Assembly (NCBI GenBank): GCA_035629175.1
Contig: DASPIL010000103.1
Span: 124,001-188,000 of the forward strand
DNA length: 64,000 nt
Direction: 5' to 3'
Source of the DNA: Verrucomicrobiia bacterium
Lineage (GTDB): Bacteria > Verrucomicrobiota > Verrucomicrobiia > Limisphaerales > DASXHY01
Shown one piece after another: positions 34,901 through 49,900 of the stretch. A program made the translations under genes and the position numbers. Positions within the stretch are counted from its first letter, which is position 1. Each line of letters begins with the position of its first letter. A model generated the notes under the pieces. The model saw nothing but the letters and a program-made list of their open reading frames with translations. It did no database searches and was not told where the DNA came from.

Positions 34901-37900
34901 TGGGTTCGGGAATCAACCCGCATGCCATTGCTGCGGGTCACTTCAATTCTGACACGAACCTGGACATGGTGACTGCGAATTACAGCAGCAGCACCATAAC
35001 GATTTTTACGAACGACGGAACCGGAGCATTTCTCGCGGCGACGAACATTGCCGTGGGAAGCAATCCGATCGGGGTGGTTTCGGCTGATTTCAACAACGAC
35101 GGAAGGGCAGACCTGGCGGTGGACAATTACGTTGGGAACTCGGTTTCAATCCTGTTGGGAAACGGGAACGCAACATTTTCGCTTGTCACAAACATCGGCG
35201 GTTTCAACAGGCCGTTTTCGCTCGCGACAGCGGATCTGGACGCGGATGGCGCGGCTGATCTGGTTGTGCCGAATTACAACAGCACGACAATCGTGGTGCT
35301 TCTCGGAAACGGCAACGGGACCTTCCAGGCGTTCACCAATTACACAACGGGGAGCAATCCAGAGACCGTCGCGATTGCCGATTTGAATCACGACAACCAC
35401 CTGGATCTCGCTGTTGCGAATTATGGCAGCAGCACCACGACGATCCTCATCGGCAACGGGACTGGGGGCTTCCAGAGCGTCACGAACCTGCCTTCGGGCG
35501 TCAATCCACGAGGCGTGGCGCTGGGTGATGTCACCGGCGACGGGCATGTCGATGTGGTGACGGTCGGCGATGGCGACAACATGCTCAATGTGATGGCTGG
35601 AAATGGTAACGGAACGTTCCAGGCGCGGAAGTTCTATGCGGCCGGTTTCACATCTGTTTATCAGGTAGCTTTGGCTCATTTGAATGGCGACGGCAGGCTC
35701 GATGCGATCATTCCTGGATACGGCAACAACACGATCAATGTCCTGCTGAACAACGGCGCAGGCGGGTTCACGAATCTGCACTCGCATTCGACATCTGGAA
35801 ATCCGATCGGTGTTGCCACAGGCGATGTGAATGGTGATGGGCGCATCGATCTCACTTTCTGTCATTACAGCGGCAATATCATTTCTACCTGGCTTGGGAA
35901 TTCCACGCATCCTCTGCTGGAAGATCCCGCGGGAAGCGGCTTGAGAATAGGGGCAGGGCGGGGCACACGCTCGCATTCGGGTGACATCGATTTCTGGCAT
36001 TTCGCGGGGCAGGCAGGCGATCTCGCAATGGTGGCGGTCGAAACCGATGGCAGCCCTGCTGCGAGCCAGATGTATTACCAAATACTGGACGAGGCTGGTT
36101 CCGCGCTGACTTCATTCTATCCCAATCACAACGGTTGGGGGCAGAGTGCCACCGTCACGTTGCCGCGGACAGGCACGTATCTGGTGCGTGTTGCGCCCAA
36201 TTACGATTATCAGGGCGAATACAGGATTCGCGTCAGCGTTGCCCGTCCTCCGTTGCAGTTTGAGACGGAGCCGAATGATTCCCTTGCGACAGCGTCGGAA
36301 ATCAACGCCATGTCGACCAACGGCCACCTGCGGGCGAACGTCGCCGGTTACGTGGGGGTTGGTGATTCGGGCGATGTGTTCCGCCTCGGAAATTTCGTTG
36401 CCGGCGCGGTGATCCGCCTTGGTGTGCGCGAGCCGTCATCCAGCGGATTCGGCGACGTCATTGCGATTTATAATTCGGCGGGAGTGTTGATGACCAATTC
36501 CCCGGCTGGCGCCACGAATCTTGTGTTCACCGTTCCCGCCGGCCAGGAGGGTGTTTATTATGGCTTCATCAACGCGGCACCGGGAGGCTTCAGCGGAAAT
36601 GCCGATACCGTGCTGCGGTTTTCTGGGAGCAGTGACCACGTGGCGTTTGGAAATTGGTTCAGCAACCAGACGTTTACAATCAGCTTCTGGGCAAACCCTG
36701 CCGCGTCGCAGACGGCGAACGCGGACATTCTCGACAACAACCATCGGGCCAACGTCGGCTGGGTGATTCAACAGAACGGAAACAGCGCAAACCAGTATGG
36801 CTGGGGATCGGCCGATGGCGGATCGAGCGTGTTCTTCAACCTGAATCCGAACACGTGGCAACACGTGGCGATCACCCGCCTCACAAACAACGTCAGCTTC
36901 GTTTACATCAACGGTGTCCTGGTTGGATCGAACGTGGCGCCGGGCCAGATCAATTATGACGGCACGCAGTTTCTGCGGCTTGCACAATGGGGCGGTGGAG
37001 GCCGCGGCTGGAACGGAATGATTGATGAATTGCGGCTTTGGAATCGCGCGTTGACGCAGGGGGAGGTCATTGCCGGGATGAACACGGTGCTGACCGGCGC
37101 CGAGTCCGGGTTGATGGGCTACTGGCGATTCAACGAAGGATCGGGGACCAACGCCACGGATCTCGTAGCGGGGGGGCACACTGGGTTGCTGGTTAACAAC
37201 CCGACATGGACTCGAGTGGCCGCCGCGTCAGCCCGGTCACCAGGCGTCCTCGCTCAATATCTCCTCGATATCGACATCACGAGCACGGCGCTGCCGTTGG
37301 TCACAGGAGTCACCCTGCCATCCCACAATTCCACCAACTCAGACATCTTCAGCAGCTTCACCGTGAGCTTCAGCCAGGAAATGGATCCGCGGTTCAACTG
37401 GCTGTCGCGAGACGTGCATCGGTATGGCGGACATTCGTATGTGTTGACGGATTCGGCTGGGTCGTGGCTCGCGATGGAATCTGCGGCTGTGGCACAGGGC
37501 GGGCACCTGGCTGCGATCAATGACGCAGCGGAGAACACCTTTTTGAACCAGACGTTTAGCGGAGCGGGCAACCTCTGGATTGGATTGAATCTTTATTTGG
37601 GCGGCGGATGGAGCTGGTCGAGTGGCGACCCATTCACCTATTCGAACTGGGCGGGCAGCGCACCGAATAACGGTGGCGGATACGAGTTCGGGGTTCGTTT
37701 CAATACGAGTGGTGTATGGGATGACATCGCGTTTTCAACCAGCATGCGGGGCATCGTTGAAGTATCGGCCGCTGCGGATACGGATAATGACAGTCTTGTT
37801 AACCTCCTTGATCCCTTCCCGAGCGATCCCTTCAACGGCTTTGACCTGAGGGCCGCGGGCGCGGACCAGGCCTTTGACACGACCGACGACATTATTTATC

Positions 37901-40900
37901 GCATTTATTCCGGCACCTATGCCGGTGGACTGGCGGCCACGTTCTCGATTGCCGACGGACCGCTGGCGCCCGGCAAATACCGTTTCACGGCAACGACTGC
38001 CATTCGCGATCAGTTTGGCAACACCCCCTCTGCGCCCTTCGTACGCTTCTTCACGATCGCGCCCTTGCAGGGATTCGTGCAGGAGAACCGCCGCACCAAC
38101 GGGGTTTCAACGACATCGCTCAGCTTGAACGCCAGCAATCGGCTCGATGGGTCGTTCGGCATCAGCAGTTCGACATCGGTCGGCAGCAATCCGTATTTTG
38201 TCACGAAGGCTGATTTCAACAGCGATGGGAAACTCGATCTGATCACGGCAAACTGGTCGGCGTCGGGAGTCAGTGTATTGACCAACAACGGCAAAGCCGG
38301 ATTCACACTGCTGACTAATATTCCAACAGGCAACAACGCGGCGAGTGTTGTCGCCGCCGATTTCAACAACGACGGCAAGGCCGATTTTGCTGTGGCGAAT
38401 TATGGGGCGGGAACAGTGACGGTCCGCATGGGCGATGGACTGGGTGGATTTTTGCTGGCGACCAATCTCGGAGGTTTCAGCAATCCGTGGAATCTGACGG
38501 CCAATGATTTCAACCGGGACGGAATCCTCGACCTGGCTGTGCCGGGATACGGCAATGGGAACCTGACCATTGTATTCGGAACAGGCAGCGGGTTGTTTAC
38601 CAATGCAATGACCTATGCGATCGGCAGCGGCCCGGAAACGGTTCGCGCTGGCGACCTGAACGGAGACACGAATCCCGACCTGGTTGTGGCGCGCTACAAC
38701 GGCGCGAGCTTTGCCGTATTGCTGGGAGGATCCAATGGCGTCTTCACCGCGCTCACGAACGTTCCTGCCGTGTCCAATCCCCGATACGCCGGGCTTGCAG
38801 ACGTGACGGGCGACGGTGACCTGGACGCCGTGCTGGTGAACAACGGCAATTTCCTCAGTGTCTATCCGGGGAATGGCGATGGCACATTCGGGACCCGCAC
38901 CGATTACAACATCGGCAGCAGCGACACCTACCAGGTTGAGATGGCTGACATTAACAACGATTCAGCGCTGGACCTGTTGATTCCTGCGTATGGTGCCAAC
39001 CGGCTGATGACGATGTTGAACAATGGGGACGGCACGTTTGGCAACGTGTTGAACTACGCGAACGTTGGTGGAAATCCGATCTCGCTCGTGACTGGCGATT
39101 TCAACAACGACGGGCTGCTGGACATTGTGACGTCGAGCTGGAGCAGTTACATCACGGTTCTGCTTGGACAGGATACCGAAGGCCTGCAACTCGACCCTGC
39201 GACGGGAGTGCGGATCGCCGCCGCGCGCGGCAATCTTGCGGACAGTTCAGACCTTGCGTACTGGACCTTCAGTGCGGACGCCCACGATCGGCTGTTCATC
39301 GCAGCAGAAAATCCGCGTGATCCGGCAAGTTCGCAAATCCTATATCGCATCTATCACCCCGACGGTACGCAGTGGACGTTTTTTTATACCGATGGAAACG
39401 GCCGGGGGCAGATCAGCCTCGTGGTTCCACATGCGGGCACCTACACCATTCGAGCGGAACAAAGCCAGGCTTACACGGGTGAATATCGCCTGCGTGTCTC
39501 GCTGGCCCGGCCGCCCATGCAGCTCGAGAGCGAGGCGAACGACACGATCGCGACGGCGAACGCGCTGACGTTTGATCTGAGCGCGGGACAGCGCGCGGCG
39601 AGTGTGCTTGGATATTTAAGTTCGGCCGATGGCAACGGCGACTTTTTTCAACTCGGAAACCTTGCGGCCGGGACCGAAATCCGATTGAACACCACGCGTC
39701 CCGCCAACAGCCGCCTGGCACCGGGAATAGAAATTTATGACAGCGCTGGGACGCTGCTGACGAACTTGTTTCCGGGACAGACGAATCTCAGCTACACGGT
39801 TGCTTCAGGAGCGGGCGGCGCGTATTTCAGCCGTGTGCTTCCGTCGTATCCTGCGCAAGTCAGCTTCCGAACGAATGCCCTCCTGTTCAATGGCGCCAAC
39901 CAATATGTGAACCTCGGAAATTGGTCGCCTGGAAATCGATGGACGTTGCAGGCCTGGGTGATGCCCACATCGCTCGCCTCGGGCCGGCGCAGCATTGTTG
40001 GCGGTGCGGGGGGGTGCGCGGATTGGACGATCGTCATGCAGTCGGGACGTTTTGGCGTGAACGTGCGGGGTCCCGCGAATTGTGACATTGCGTATCTCGC
40101 TCCGACTTCGGCCGTTCCCAACACGTGGTACCATGTCGCGGGCACGACCGATGGCACAAATGCTTACCTGTATGTAAACGGAGTGCTCCAGGCAAGCGGG
40201 CCTGTGGACGTGAACTACAGCCCATATGCGGGTTCGACGCGAATCGGCGGCGAAGCGTGTTGCAATGGATATTTCCCAGGCATCATCCAGGAAGTCGCCA
40301 TATGGAGCCTGACCCGCACGCAGGGTGAAATTGCGGCAACTATGAACAGCGGTTTCGTCGGAACGGAAACGGGGCTTGCGGGCTACTGGCCGCTGCAGAC
40401 CGGTTCAGGCACGACGGCGTTCGACCTTAGCCCCAATGCACGCCATGGCAACTTCGTAAACACTCCTGCGTGGCACCGCGTTGGTCCACCTGGTTCCCTC
40501 CCCAACGGCATTTTGCAACAGTACGTCCTCAACATTGGCCTGCTGAACACCATTCCTCCACAGGTGGTTGCCGTCAGCCTTCCCCCTCAAGGCGGCGTTT
40601 CATCGGATCTCATTGATCGATTTACAGTCACATTTTCGCAGGACATGCTCGCATCAAGCGTGACGAACCCTGCGAATTACGAGTTGCGGTTCGCGGGCGG
40701 AGACGGTGCGTTCAGCACGGGCGACGATCAGATTCGCAATCTCGCAAACTCGCCTGTGTATGCTTCAGGCACAAACGCGAGCTTCCTCGTCCCGGATGGT
40801 CCGCTTCAGGCGGGGCTCTACCGATTCACCGTGCGGACAAATCTCACGGACCCTGCGGGGACTCCGATTGCGGCGGCTTACGTTCGCACCTTTGCCGTTA

Positions 40901-43900
40901 CGAACGTGGCTGGGCTGGTGCTTGAAAATCGACTGAATGACACCTTCGGCGGTGGGACCTCGCTGAGCGCGAATTCGTCGAATGTCTTCGATGGATCGTT
41001 TGTGTTTGGGCCGACGACCGGCGTGGGATCCTGCATCGAGCGCATTGCGTCAGCGGACCTGAACGCCGACGGGAATCCCGATGTGGTGGCGGCCTTTTGG
41101 TGCACCCACTCGGTGGGGATTCTGATGGGCAACGGCGATGGCACCTTCACGGTGAAGACGAATTATCCCACAGGAAACAATGCGTGGTCGCTCGTGCTCG
41201 GTCATTTCAATGCCGACGCCCATCTCGACCTGGCGGTCGCAAATCATAATTCGCACAACGTTACTGTGTTCACGGGCAATGGTGACGGGACATTCCAGGT
41301 GCGCACCAACCATGCGACTGGAACGAACCCTTATCACATTGCTGCAGGAGATTTTAACGGCGACGGAAAAACAGATCTCGCAGTCCCGAACCTCAATAGC
41401 GATCACATCAGCATCCTCGTAGGGAACGGCGATGGAAGCTTCCAACCTGCGGTCAATTATCCCACTGGCGACGGACCCATGTATGTCGCGATTGGTGACG
41501 TCAGCGGGGACGGGAAGCCCGACCTTGCGGTCGCCAATTACAATGCGAACACCGTCAGCCTCTTGCTGGGCAACGGCGATGCGACGTTCGGGAATGCGTT
41601 TACCCTGGCGGCCGGAGTGAATCCGCGGACGCTGGTGTTATCGGCGCTCAACGCAGGGAACGCGCTGGACCTCGCGGTCTTCAACGGTGGAGACAACACC
41701 ATCAGCGTGATGTTCGGGAACGGCGATGGATCGTTCCAGCCGCGGATCAATTACAGCGCGGGAACCTCGGACGGCTACGAGTTGATCGCAGCGGATCTGG
41801 ATTTAGATGGAGACAAGGACCTCGTTGCAGGCGGTTACAACAACAACGTCGTGTCCGTCCTCATGAACAACGGCAATGGCTCATTTGGTTCGGCGATTGT
41901 TAACAATGTCCTCGCCCGCGCCGTCGGGCTTGCCGTGGACGACTTCAACAACGATGGGCGAATGGATATCGCGTTTGGCAGCGACAACGCAAATCACGTG
42001 GGCGTCCTTTTGGGCAACGATTCCGAGCTGGTCGTGACCGATCCTGCGACGGGTCTGCGGATCGCGGCGGGGCGCGGAAATCTTTCGACCGCTGCGGACG
42101 CTGACTATTGGAGCTTCAGCGGCCAGGCGGGGGACCTGATGAATATCGCCGCTGAGAATCCCGGCAATCTGCCCGCTTCAGGATTGCTTTACATCATCTA
42201 CCGGCCTGGCGACGGGCCGACGCGCAATCAATACTGGACTTACTTTTACACCGATTACAACGGACGCGGTCAGATGAATCTCACGTTGCCAACGACTGGC
42301 ACGTACCAGGTGCGCGTCGAACCTAATTACGAATACTTTGGGGAATACCGTTTTCGCGTCACGCTCGCGCGCCCGCCTGTTCAATTGGAAACGGAAGGTA
42401 ACGATACGCTTGCCAACGCCAACTTCCCGGGCTTCGCGTTGAGCGCAGGCCATCAGACCGCGATGATGCTGGGATACATCGGGAACTACGAATCGGCCGG
42501 GGACTTTTTCCGCACGCCGACACTTTCCCCCGGCGCGAGCATCAACCTGAATCTTTCGCAACCTGCGAGCAGTGGATTATTGGGCGCCGTCTGGATTTAC
42601 AATTCGGCCGGGGCGGTCGTTGCGCGCTCTGCGGCAACGCAGTCGAACCTGTCTTATACCGTGCCGAATGGCGGCAGCGGGCCGTATTACGCAGTGGTGT
42701 CTGATGTGGGCCCAGGCGCGCCATTCCGGTTCAGCGGCGTCGACGGTTACGCGCTGCGGATGAATGGGAGCACCGACTACATTGAAGTGACGAATGCTGT
42801 TGTTCCGGCCTCCGGCGATTTCACGGTCGAAGCGTGGGCGTACGCCGCAGGCTCAAGCAGCCATCGTGAAATCATTTCGCAAGGAACCGGCGGCAATGCG
42901 TTTTATCTCGGAACCGACGGCAACATTGTTCGTTCTGGCGACAACTGGCAGAACACAGGTGCGTCGTTCCCCTTTAATGGGTGGCATCATTTTGCGCTGG
43001 TGAAAAGTTCCACCAACACGTTGCTGTTCATCGACGGGGCGCAGGTCGCCGCCCGGGGCAGTGCGATCGTGAATCCGTCGGCGACGGGATTCCGTATCGG
43101 CCGGCAGTATGGACCGTACAGCGAATATTGGTGGGGCGGAATTGATGAAGTCCGCGTCTGGAACACGGCGCGTTCGAGCGCCGAGATCGTCAACAATCGC
43201 AGCAACCGGCTGACTGGCCTTGAGACCGGATTGGTTGGCTACTGGCGGCTCGACGAAGGAACAGGCAGCATGGCTGTTGATTCATCGCCATCCAACCGCG
43301 TCAGCCTGGTTCAGGGGAATCCCGTCTGGACCCCGTATGTCGCGGATGCCAGGTCCCCGGGCATTTTCTCGCAGTACCTCCTGAACATCGACCTTGCAGA
43401 TTCAAGCCCGGCGGCGGTGGCTTCAGCAACCCTGCCTGGAGCGGGCGCTACGAACTTTGGCATTCTCGACGGGTTCTCTCTCACCTTCACGAAGGAAGTG
43501 GCTACAAACCTCAGCGTGCTGAATCGCGATGTGCGGCGGTTCAACGGGAAGGCATACGTTTTGACGGATGCGGCGATGGACTGGTATTCGGCGGAGACGC
43601 AGGCGCGGGCATTGGGAGGACATCTCGCGACAATCAATGATGCGGCCGAGAACGCGTTCTTGAACCAGGAGTTCAGCAGTGCGGGGAATATTTGGATTGG
43701 GCTTACCGACGAAGCACAAAAAGGTGTTTTTGTTTGGGCCAGCGGCGAAGCTTTTGGGTACACGAATTGGAACGCAGGCCAGCCGCAAAATTCCGCCAAC
43801 AGGAATTACACGGCGATGATCCCGAGCGGAACCTGGCAGACATTTGCGGTCAACAACAACTATCGCGGCGTGATCGAGGTCTTTGGGATGGACAGCGACG

Positions 43901-46900
43901 GCGATGGCATTCCCGATGTGCTCGATGCGTATCCCAATGATCCTTACAACGTTTTTGACCTGCGCCTCGCAGGGCCGGACGGGGTGTTCGACACGGTGGA
44001 TGACGACGTTTATGAATTGGATCAATCGCTCGCAGCGGACGGCAAAACGCTCACCTTCAGCATTCCGGAGGGTCCGCTGCAGCCGGGTTATTATCGTTTC
44101 ATGGTCAGCACGGCGTTGCGCGATCAATTTGGAAATGCAATCGCCAGCCCCTTCGTTCGTTACTTCACGGTAGGCAGCGTGCCGGGCCTGGTCCTGGAAA
44201 GCCGCACGAACAATACGCCCGCTTCGGCCACTTCCCTGCTCATGAACGAGGATCCGCCCGGCGTGAGGATCGGAGGCGGACGCGGGGCTCTGTCCAGCAG
44301 CGCCGACATAGATTATTGGAGCTTCAGCGGTAATGCCGGGGACCTTCTGAACTTGGCGACGTTTGTTCCGGGATCGCCCGGTGCAAGCCAGTTGCGGTAT
44401 CGGGTGATTCGGCCGGACGGTTCGCTCATGCTCGATTATTATCCTGCGTTCAATGGTGATGGACAGGCAGAGCGCGTCGTGCTTCCGACGAATGGCGTTT
44501 ACATGGTTGCTGTTTCGCCGTCCTACAACTTCTTTGGCGAATACCGGTTCCGTGTCACCATCGCGACGCCGCCGTTGCAGATGGAAACGGAGGAGAACGG
44601 CGCACCGGGCACCGCCGATCCGCTGGTGCTTGCGCCTTCGGGCGGAGGAAACGCGGCGAGCATAGTGGGCAATGTTCGCACGACGCCCGACCTGGATTAC
44701 TTCAGCCTGGGAACGGTTAGCAACGGCCACAGCATCCTGTTGACTGTGCGTCTGCCAGCGGGAAGCACGCTCGCTCCGATCGTGAGCGTTTACAGCGTGG
44801 ACGGATTTTACCAGCCTGAAGCGCCGGGCGGACGCAGCGATGACGCCACGGCCAACGTGCCCATCGCGGCGACTGCAAGCTACATCGCCGTCATCCGCGC
44901 AGCGAACGGCACAGGGGGTTTGTTGGATCAATACGTCCTCGACGTCAACGTCGTGCCCACGGCAAACCTGAGTTATCCCAATTTGATCGTCTCCGCGGTG
45001 ACTCCGCCAGCCGGGGCAAATATTCAAAGCGGGCAGACGGTGAGCTACTCGTACAGTGTGCAGAACATTGGAAACCTGGCCACAACAGCGGGCAATTGGG
45101 TGGATCGGGTGGTGTTGTCAACGGATCTCACGATGGGCAACGCCGATGACATTGCGCTCGGTTTCTTCCCGCACACCGGTGTTCTCGCACCTGGCAGCAC
45201 GTACCTTGTCACCAATAGCATCGCGTTGCCGCAGGGGATTGCCGGTGATTTCTACGTGATTGTTCAGGCCGATGCGGGGAACGCGGTGAATGAGTATCTG
45301 TTTGAAGGCGACAACATCACGGGCTCCGCCACTTCCTTCCACGTCGCACTGCCGCCCTATCCTGATCTTGTCATCGAGGACCTGAATGTCACCGGCCCGG
45401 ACGCAGGACAAAACTATGTGATCACCTGGAAGACCGCCAATCGCGGCACCGGCAGCGCGCCGGGTGGGTTCTTCGAACGGACGATTGTCAGGAATCAGAC
45501 AACGGGCGACATGCTGGTAAATGCCGAGCCGATTGTGGCGGCGGCACTGGCGCCGAACAGTGTCCTGTCGCACACGCAAAATGTTGTCGCGACGATTGCC
45601 GGAACTTATCAGGTGCAGATCATTGTGGATTCCCAGAGCCACGTGTACGAGTTCAATGCCTCTGGAAACGCTGCCGCTGAAGCGAACAACACGGCTTTGG
45701 GAGGGTTCCAGATTGTTGCGCCTTACACCGTCAGCCTGTTTTCAAATCCAGCGGGCGCCGGGAATCTGAGCGGCGGCGGAACGTTTCCGTCGGGAACGAC
45801 TGTGCTGGTCACCGCCACGCCGAACACAAGCGTTCTTCCATACCAGTTCGTGAACTGGACTGAAGGCGGCGCAGTGCAGAGTGGCAGCAGCAACTTCTTT
45901 TTCGTGATCACGCGCGACCGGACACTCACCGCGAATTTCACTCTGCCCACTTATCAGATCAGTTCTTCGAACAATCCTGCCGTGGCAGGCAGCGTCAGCG
46001 GCCAGGGCACATTCTTTTATGGAACCACGAACGTGCTGCGCGCGACGCCGGCTTTCGGCTACCAGTTCACCAACTGGACTGAGAATGGTGCGGTCGTGGG
46101 GACCTCGCCCCTGTTCATCAGCGTGGTTCGCAGTAATCGGCTGATTGTTGCGAATTACGCGGAAGCCAACACGTTCCACGTGGTGACGACGGCAACGTCC
46201 CCAACCAATCTCGTGCAGGTCACTGGAGCGGGAACTTACACCAACGGCCAGCTTGCCAGCTTCTCGGCTCCGCTTCGCGTGACCAACGCGCCAAACGTTT
46301 ATACCTTCCTGAATTTCCGAACGAATGGCGTCATCGAGGGGACGAATGCCAGCTTCAGCCGGGTGTTCTCCACCCTCGATCCCACCAACCTCCACTACGT
46401 CGCGCATTATCAGGGCATCAGCATTCTGCCTTTGATCACCAACGTGACGCTGAATTTTCCCACGGTGGTTCCCGCCACGAACAACTTCATGGTTCGGGTG
46501 CGATTCGATCGCACGATGAACACGAATTTTGTTCCGTTGATTGCGATTACGAACATCGATGGCGGAAACAATCCTTTGGTCCCCGCAGGCGGAACGTGGA
46601 GTTCCACCGTCGTGTCGAACGACACGTTCGCCCCGGCGCCGATCACCATCGTCAGCGGCATGGATGGCACCAACCGCATCTGGGTGTCACAGGCACGCGA
46701 CCTGAATGGCAATCCATTGGCGCTGACGAACATCGCAACGGTTGTGATTGCCGCGACGCCTCCGCTCATCAGCCAGGTGCAGTCCTCGCCCGCCACTGTG
46801 CAGGCGGCGATCACGTGGAGAACGGATCAACGCTCGACTTCACAGGTGGAATTTGGCGTTTCGGCCCTTTACGGGAACCTCACGCCGTTGAGCACCGGGC

Positions 46901-49900
46901 TCGTGACAAATCATTCCGTGACGCTGACGGGATTGCAGCCGCTGACACAGTATCACTTCCGCGTCCGATCGAAGAACACGTTTGGGGTTGAACGCGTGAG
47001 CGGCAACTTTACGTTCACCACGCTTGCGGACACGTCTGCGCCGAATACGACGTTCGTTTCGGGCCCGGCCGAAGGGGCGGTTGTGTGTGCCGTGCCGGTG
47101 GTGTTTGGATGGTCAGGCACGGACGACGTCACGCAGTTGGGCAGTTTGCAATATTCCTATTCGATCGATGGGGCGCCGTTCTCGGCATTCGCAGGCGCCA
47201 ATGGCATCAGCTTCCCAAGTCTGCCGGACGGTCCGCACACGCTGCAGGTGCGGGCGCGTGACGCCGCAGGCAATGTGGATCTCACGCCTGCAGTGCGAAA
47301 CTTCGCCGTCAACACATCGGGTCCGATTATTTCTGGCACAAGCGTGGCAGCGACGAATCCCGGCGTCGCCGTGGTCCGATGGAACACCGATGCGCAATCG
47401 AGTTCTCGCGTTGAGTTTGGCCTCAGTGCGGCTTATGGAAACCTGAGTGCATTGTCCGCGCCGCTCGTGACGAATCACGTCGTAACACTGGCGGGATTGA
47501 TCCCCGGCACGAACTATCATTACCGCGTGCGCTCGATTGACCAGTGCGGACGCGAGACATTTTCCGCCAACGGCGTTTTGATCACCGCGCCCGCGCCTGA
47601 CCTGCTGATCACGTCAGTTCAGGTGCCGGCGTCCGCTTGGACGGGCAGTGGGTTTGACGTTGCGTGGGCGATTACCAATCGCGGAGCCGGTCTGGCTTCA
47701 GGGCCGTGGACGGATCGCGTGTATCTCTGCAGTGCGTCGACACCCTGCACCAACCAGTTCCTTGGCGAATTCGCATTCAACGGCACGCTTGCTTCCGGGG
47801 CTGCGCTCACCCGCGTGCAAGCCGTCACCATCAATCGCCAGCAGGTCACCGAAGGAAACTATTTCCTGACGGTCGTAACCGATGCCGGCAACAGCGTTTA
47901 CGAAGGGCTCCCGAACAGCGCGGCAGAAACGAACAATGCGACATCGTCGAGCGGCCCTGCCTACGTTCATATCACGCCGTTGCCCGACCTGATCGTCCAG
48001 TCAATCTCGGCACCGACCAATGAAGTCTTCTCGGGACAAACGGTGACGATCAGCTGGTCTGTTCACAATGCCGGGTCGAATTACACGGATGCAACATTGT
48101 GGCAGGACCACGTGTTGCTTTACAGCGACGCCGCGCGGACGCAGCTGGTCAGGGATTTTGGCCGCTTCCCGAACCAGAGTTATCTCGGGCCCGGCGAATC
48201 GTATCAGCAGACAGTCAATGTGACGTTGCCGATTGGAATTTCTGGAAACAATTATTTCGTCGTCACGACGGACGTGGCGAACACCGTTCTGGAAACGATC
48301 GAAACCAACAATGTTGCCGTGGCTGCTCCTGTTCCGGTGACCTACGTGGCTCCGGGCTTCCTGCATGTGCAATCGGTTACGGTTGCGCCAGGCCCGCCGA
48401 CGACTCTTTGGGCGGGCGATCAGCTGACGGTCACCTACACGGTCAAGAACACGGGCTCGACGGCGATTTCCCCAGCGGTCTCAGGCCGCTGCTGGGATCA
48501 CGGGCTGGGAATCAGTTCGGTGCCGAGCTGGTTCGGCGCGGAGTTCGCCTACTATCACGTAGGTGGCCAATGCGGGCCGGTCGCTCCGGGTGAAAGCTAC
48601 ACCGAAACGAAGGTCATCACGATTCCTCCGTATCTGAGCGGAACAAATTACATCAGCATCCAGCCCGATCCTCCGTTCTGGCAGCCGGAGGTGGGACGCG
48701 ACACCGGGATTGCGACGATTGTCATCGCGGAGCCGCCGCCTTCGGATCTCGAAGTCACCGCGGTGAGCGGACCACCCGCCGCCGCTATTGGCCAGACGAT
48801 TAACGCAAGCTGGACTGTCTCGAACAATGGCCTGGGCCTGGCTCGGGCGAGCACGTGGTACGATCAGGTCTATCTTTCGCCAACTCCTGCCTTTAACCAG
48901 GGAACGGCGATTCCCCTGCATTCGGTGTTTCATTCGAGCGGCCTGGATGTGGCGCAAAGCTACACGGGTAGCGCGCTGGTGTTCGTTCCAAATTCTATCG
49001 CGGCCGGGACTTACTATCTGGCGGTAAAGGCGGATCACGCCAATACGGTGTATGAAGGGCCATGGGAAACGAACAACATCAGTGTCGCCGCGGTGCCCAT
49101 CGTGCTGTCGAACGCACCCGCCGCGATCCCGGCTGATTTGCAGGTGACAAACATTCAGATTCAAACCCCCGCCATCGCCGGTTTGGGCCGCAATGTTTCA
49201 TGGACCGTAAGAAACCTTGGCGGCGTTGGGACGATTGCCAGCTCCTGGATCGACAGTGTTTATCTCTCACCTGATGGAACCCTGGAAAGCGCGACTCTGG
49301 TCGGCATGTTCACGCGCAATGGCGCGCTTCAGCCAGCGGGAAGCTACAACCAATCGGCGCTCGTCCATATTCCGTCGTGCTTGAGCGGCGACTTCTTCGT
49401 GCTTGTGCACACCGACTCGACGAACAGCGTCATTGAGGGTTCGGCGGGCGAGACGAACAACGTGCAGGCGTCGGTCAGCCCGGTTGCGGTTTTGCCCACA
49501 ACGCTCGCCCGATTGAATGTCAGCGCGATGACCGTTCCTCCATCCGCGATCGCGGGGCAGCCGATGACAATGAGCTACTCCGTCATCAATGCTGGATCCC
49601 TGCCCGCGGGCGGCGCGTGGACGGATCTTGTCTATCTCTCGTCGTCTCCGCAGTTCAACCCGGATTCAGCCCTGTTGCTCGGCGCGGTGCTCAACACCAA
49701 TGGACTGAGCGGCGGGACGGGCTATACCCGTTCACTCACGAACGTTGTGCCCGTTTGTGCCGGCGGACCGACCTATGTCTTCGTGGTCACTGACTGGCAG
49801 AACGCCGTGAATGGCATTTCGTGCGAAACCAACAGCGTGCTGCGATCCAGCCAGACCGTGGCAGTCACTTCGGTTGTTCATCCGAACCTGCAGGCGTTGA

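Noticed and set aside
43423-45027. A 534-residue minus-strand frame (and similar long ones at 35146-36081 and 53764-55233)
   Set aside because: Antisense to the giant gene. GC-rich codons on the plus strand leave the opposite strand free of stops. The residues are Arg/His/Ala-rich with no domains.
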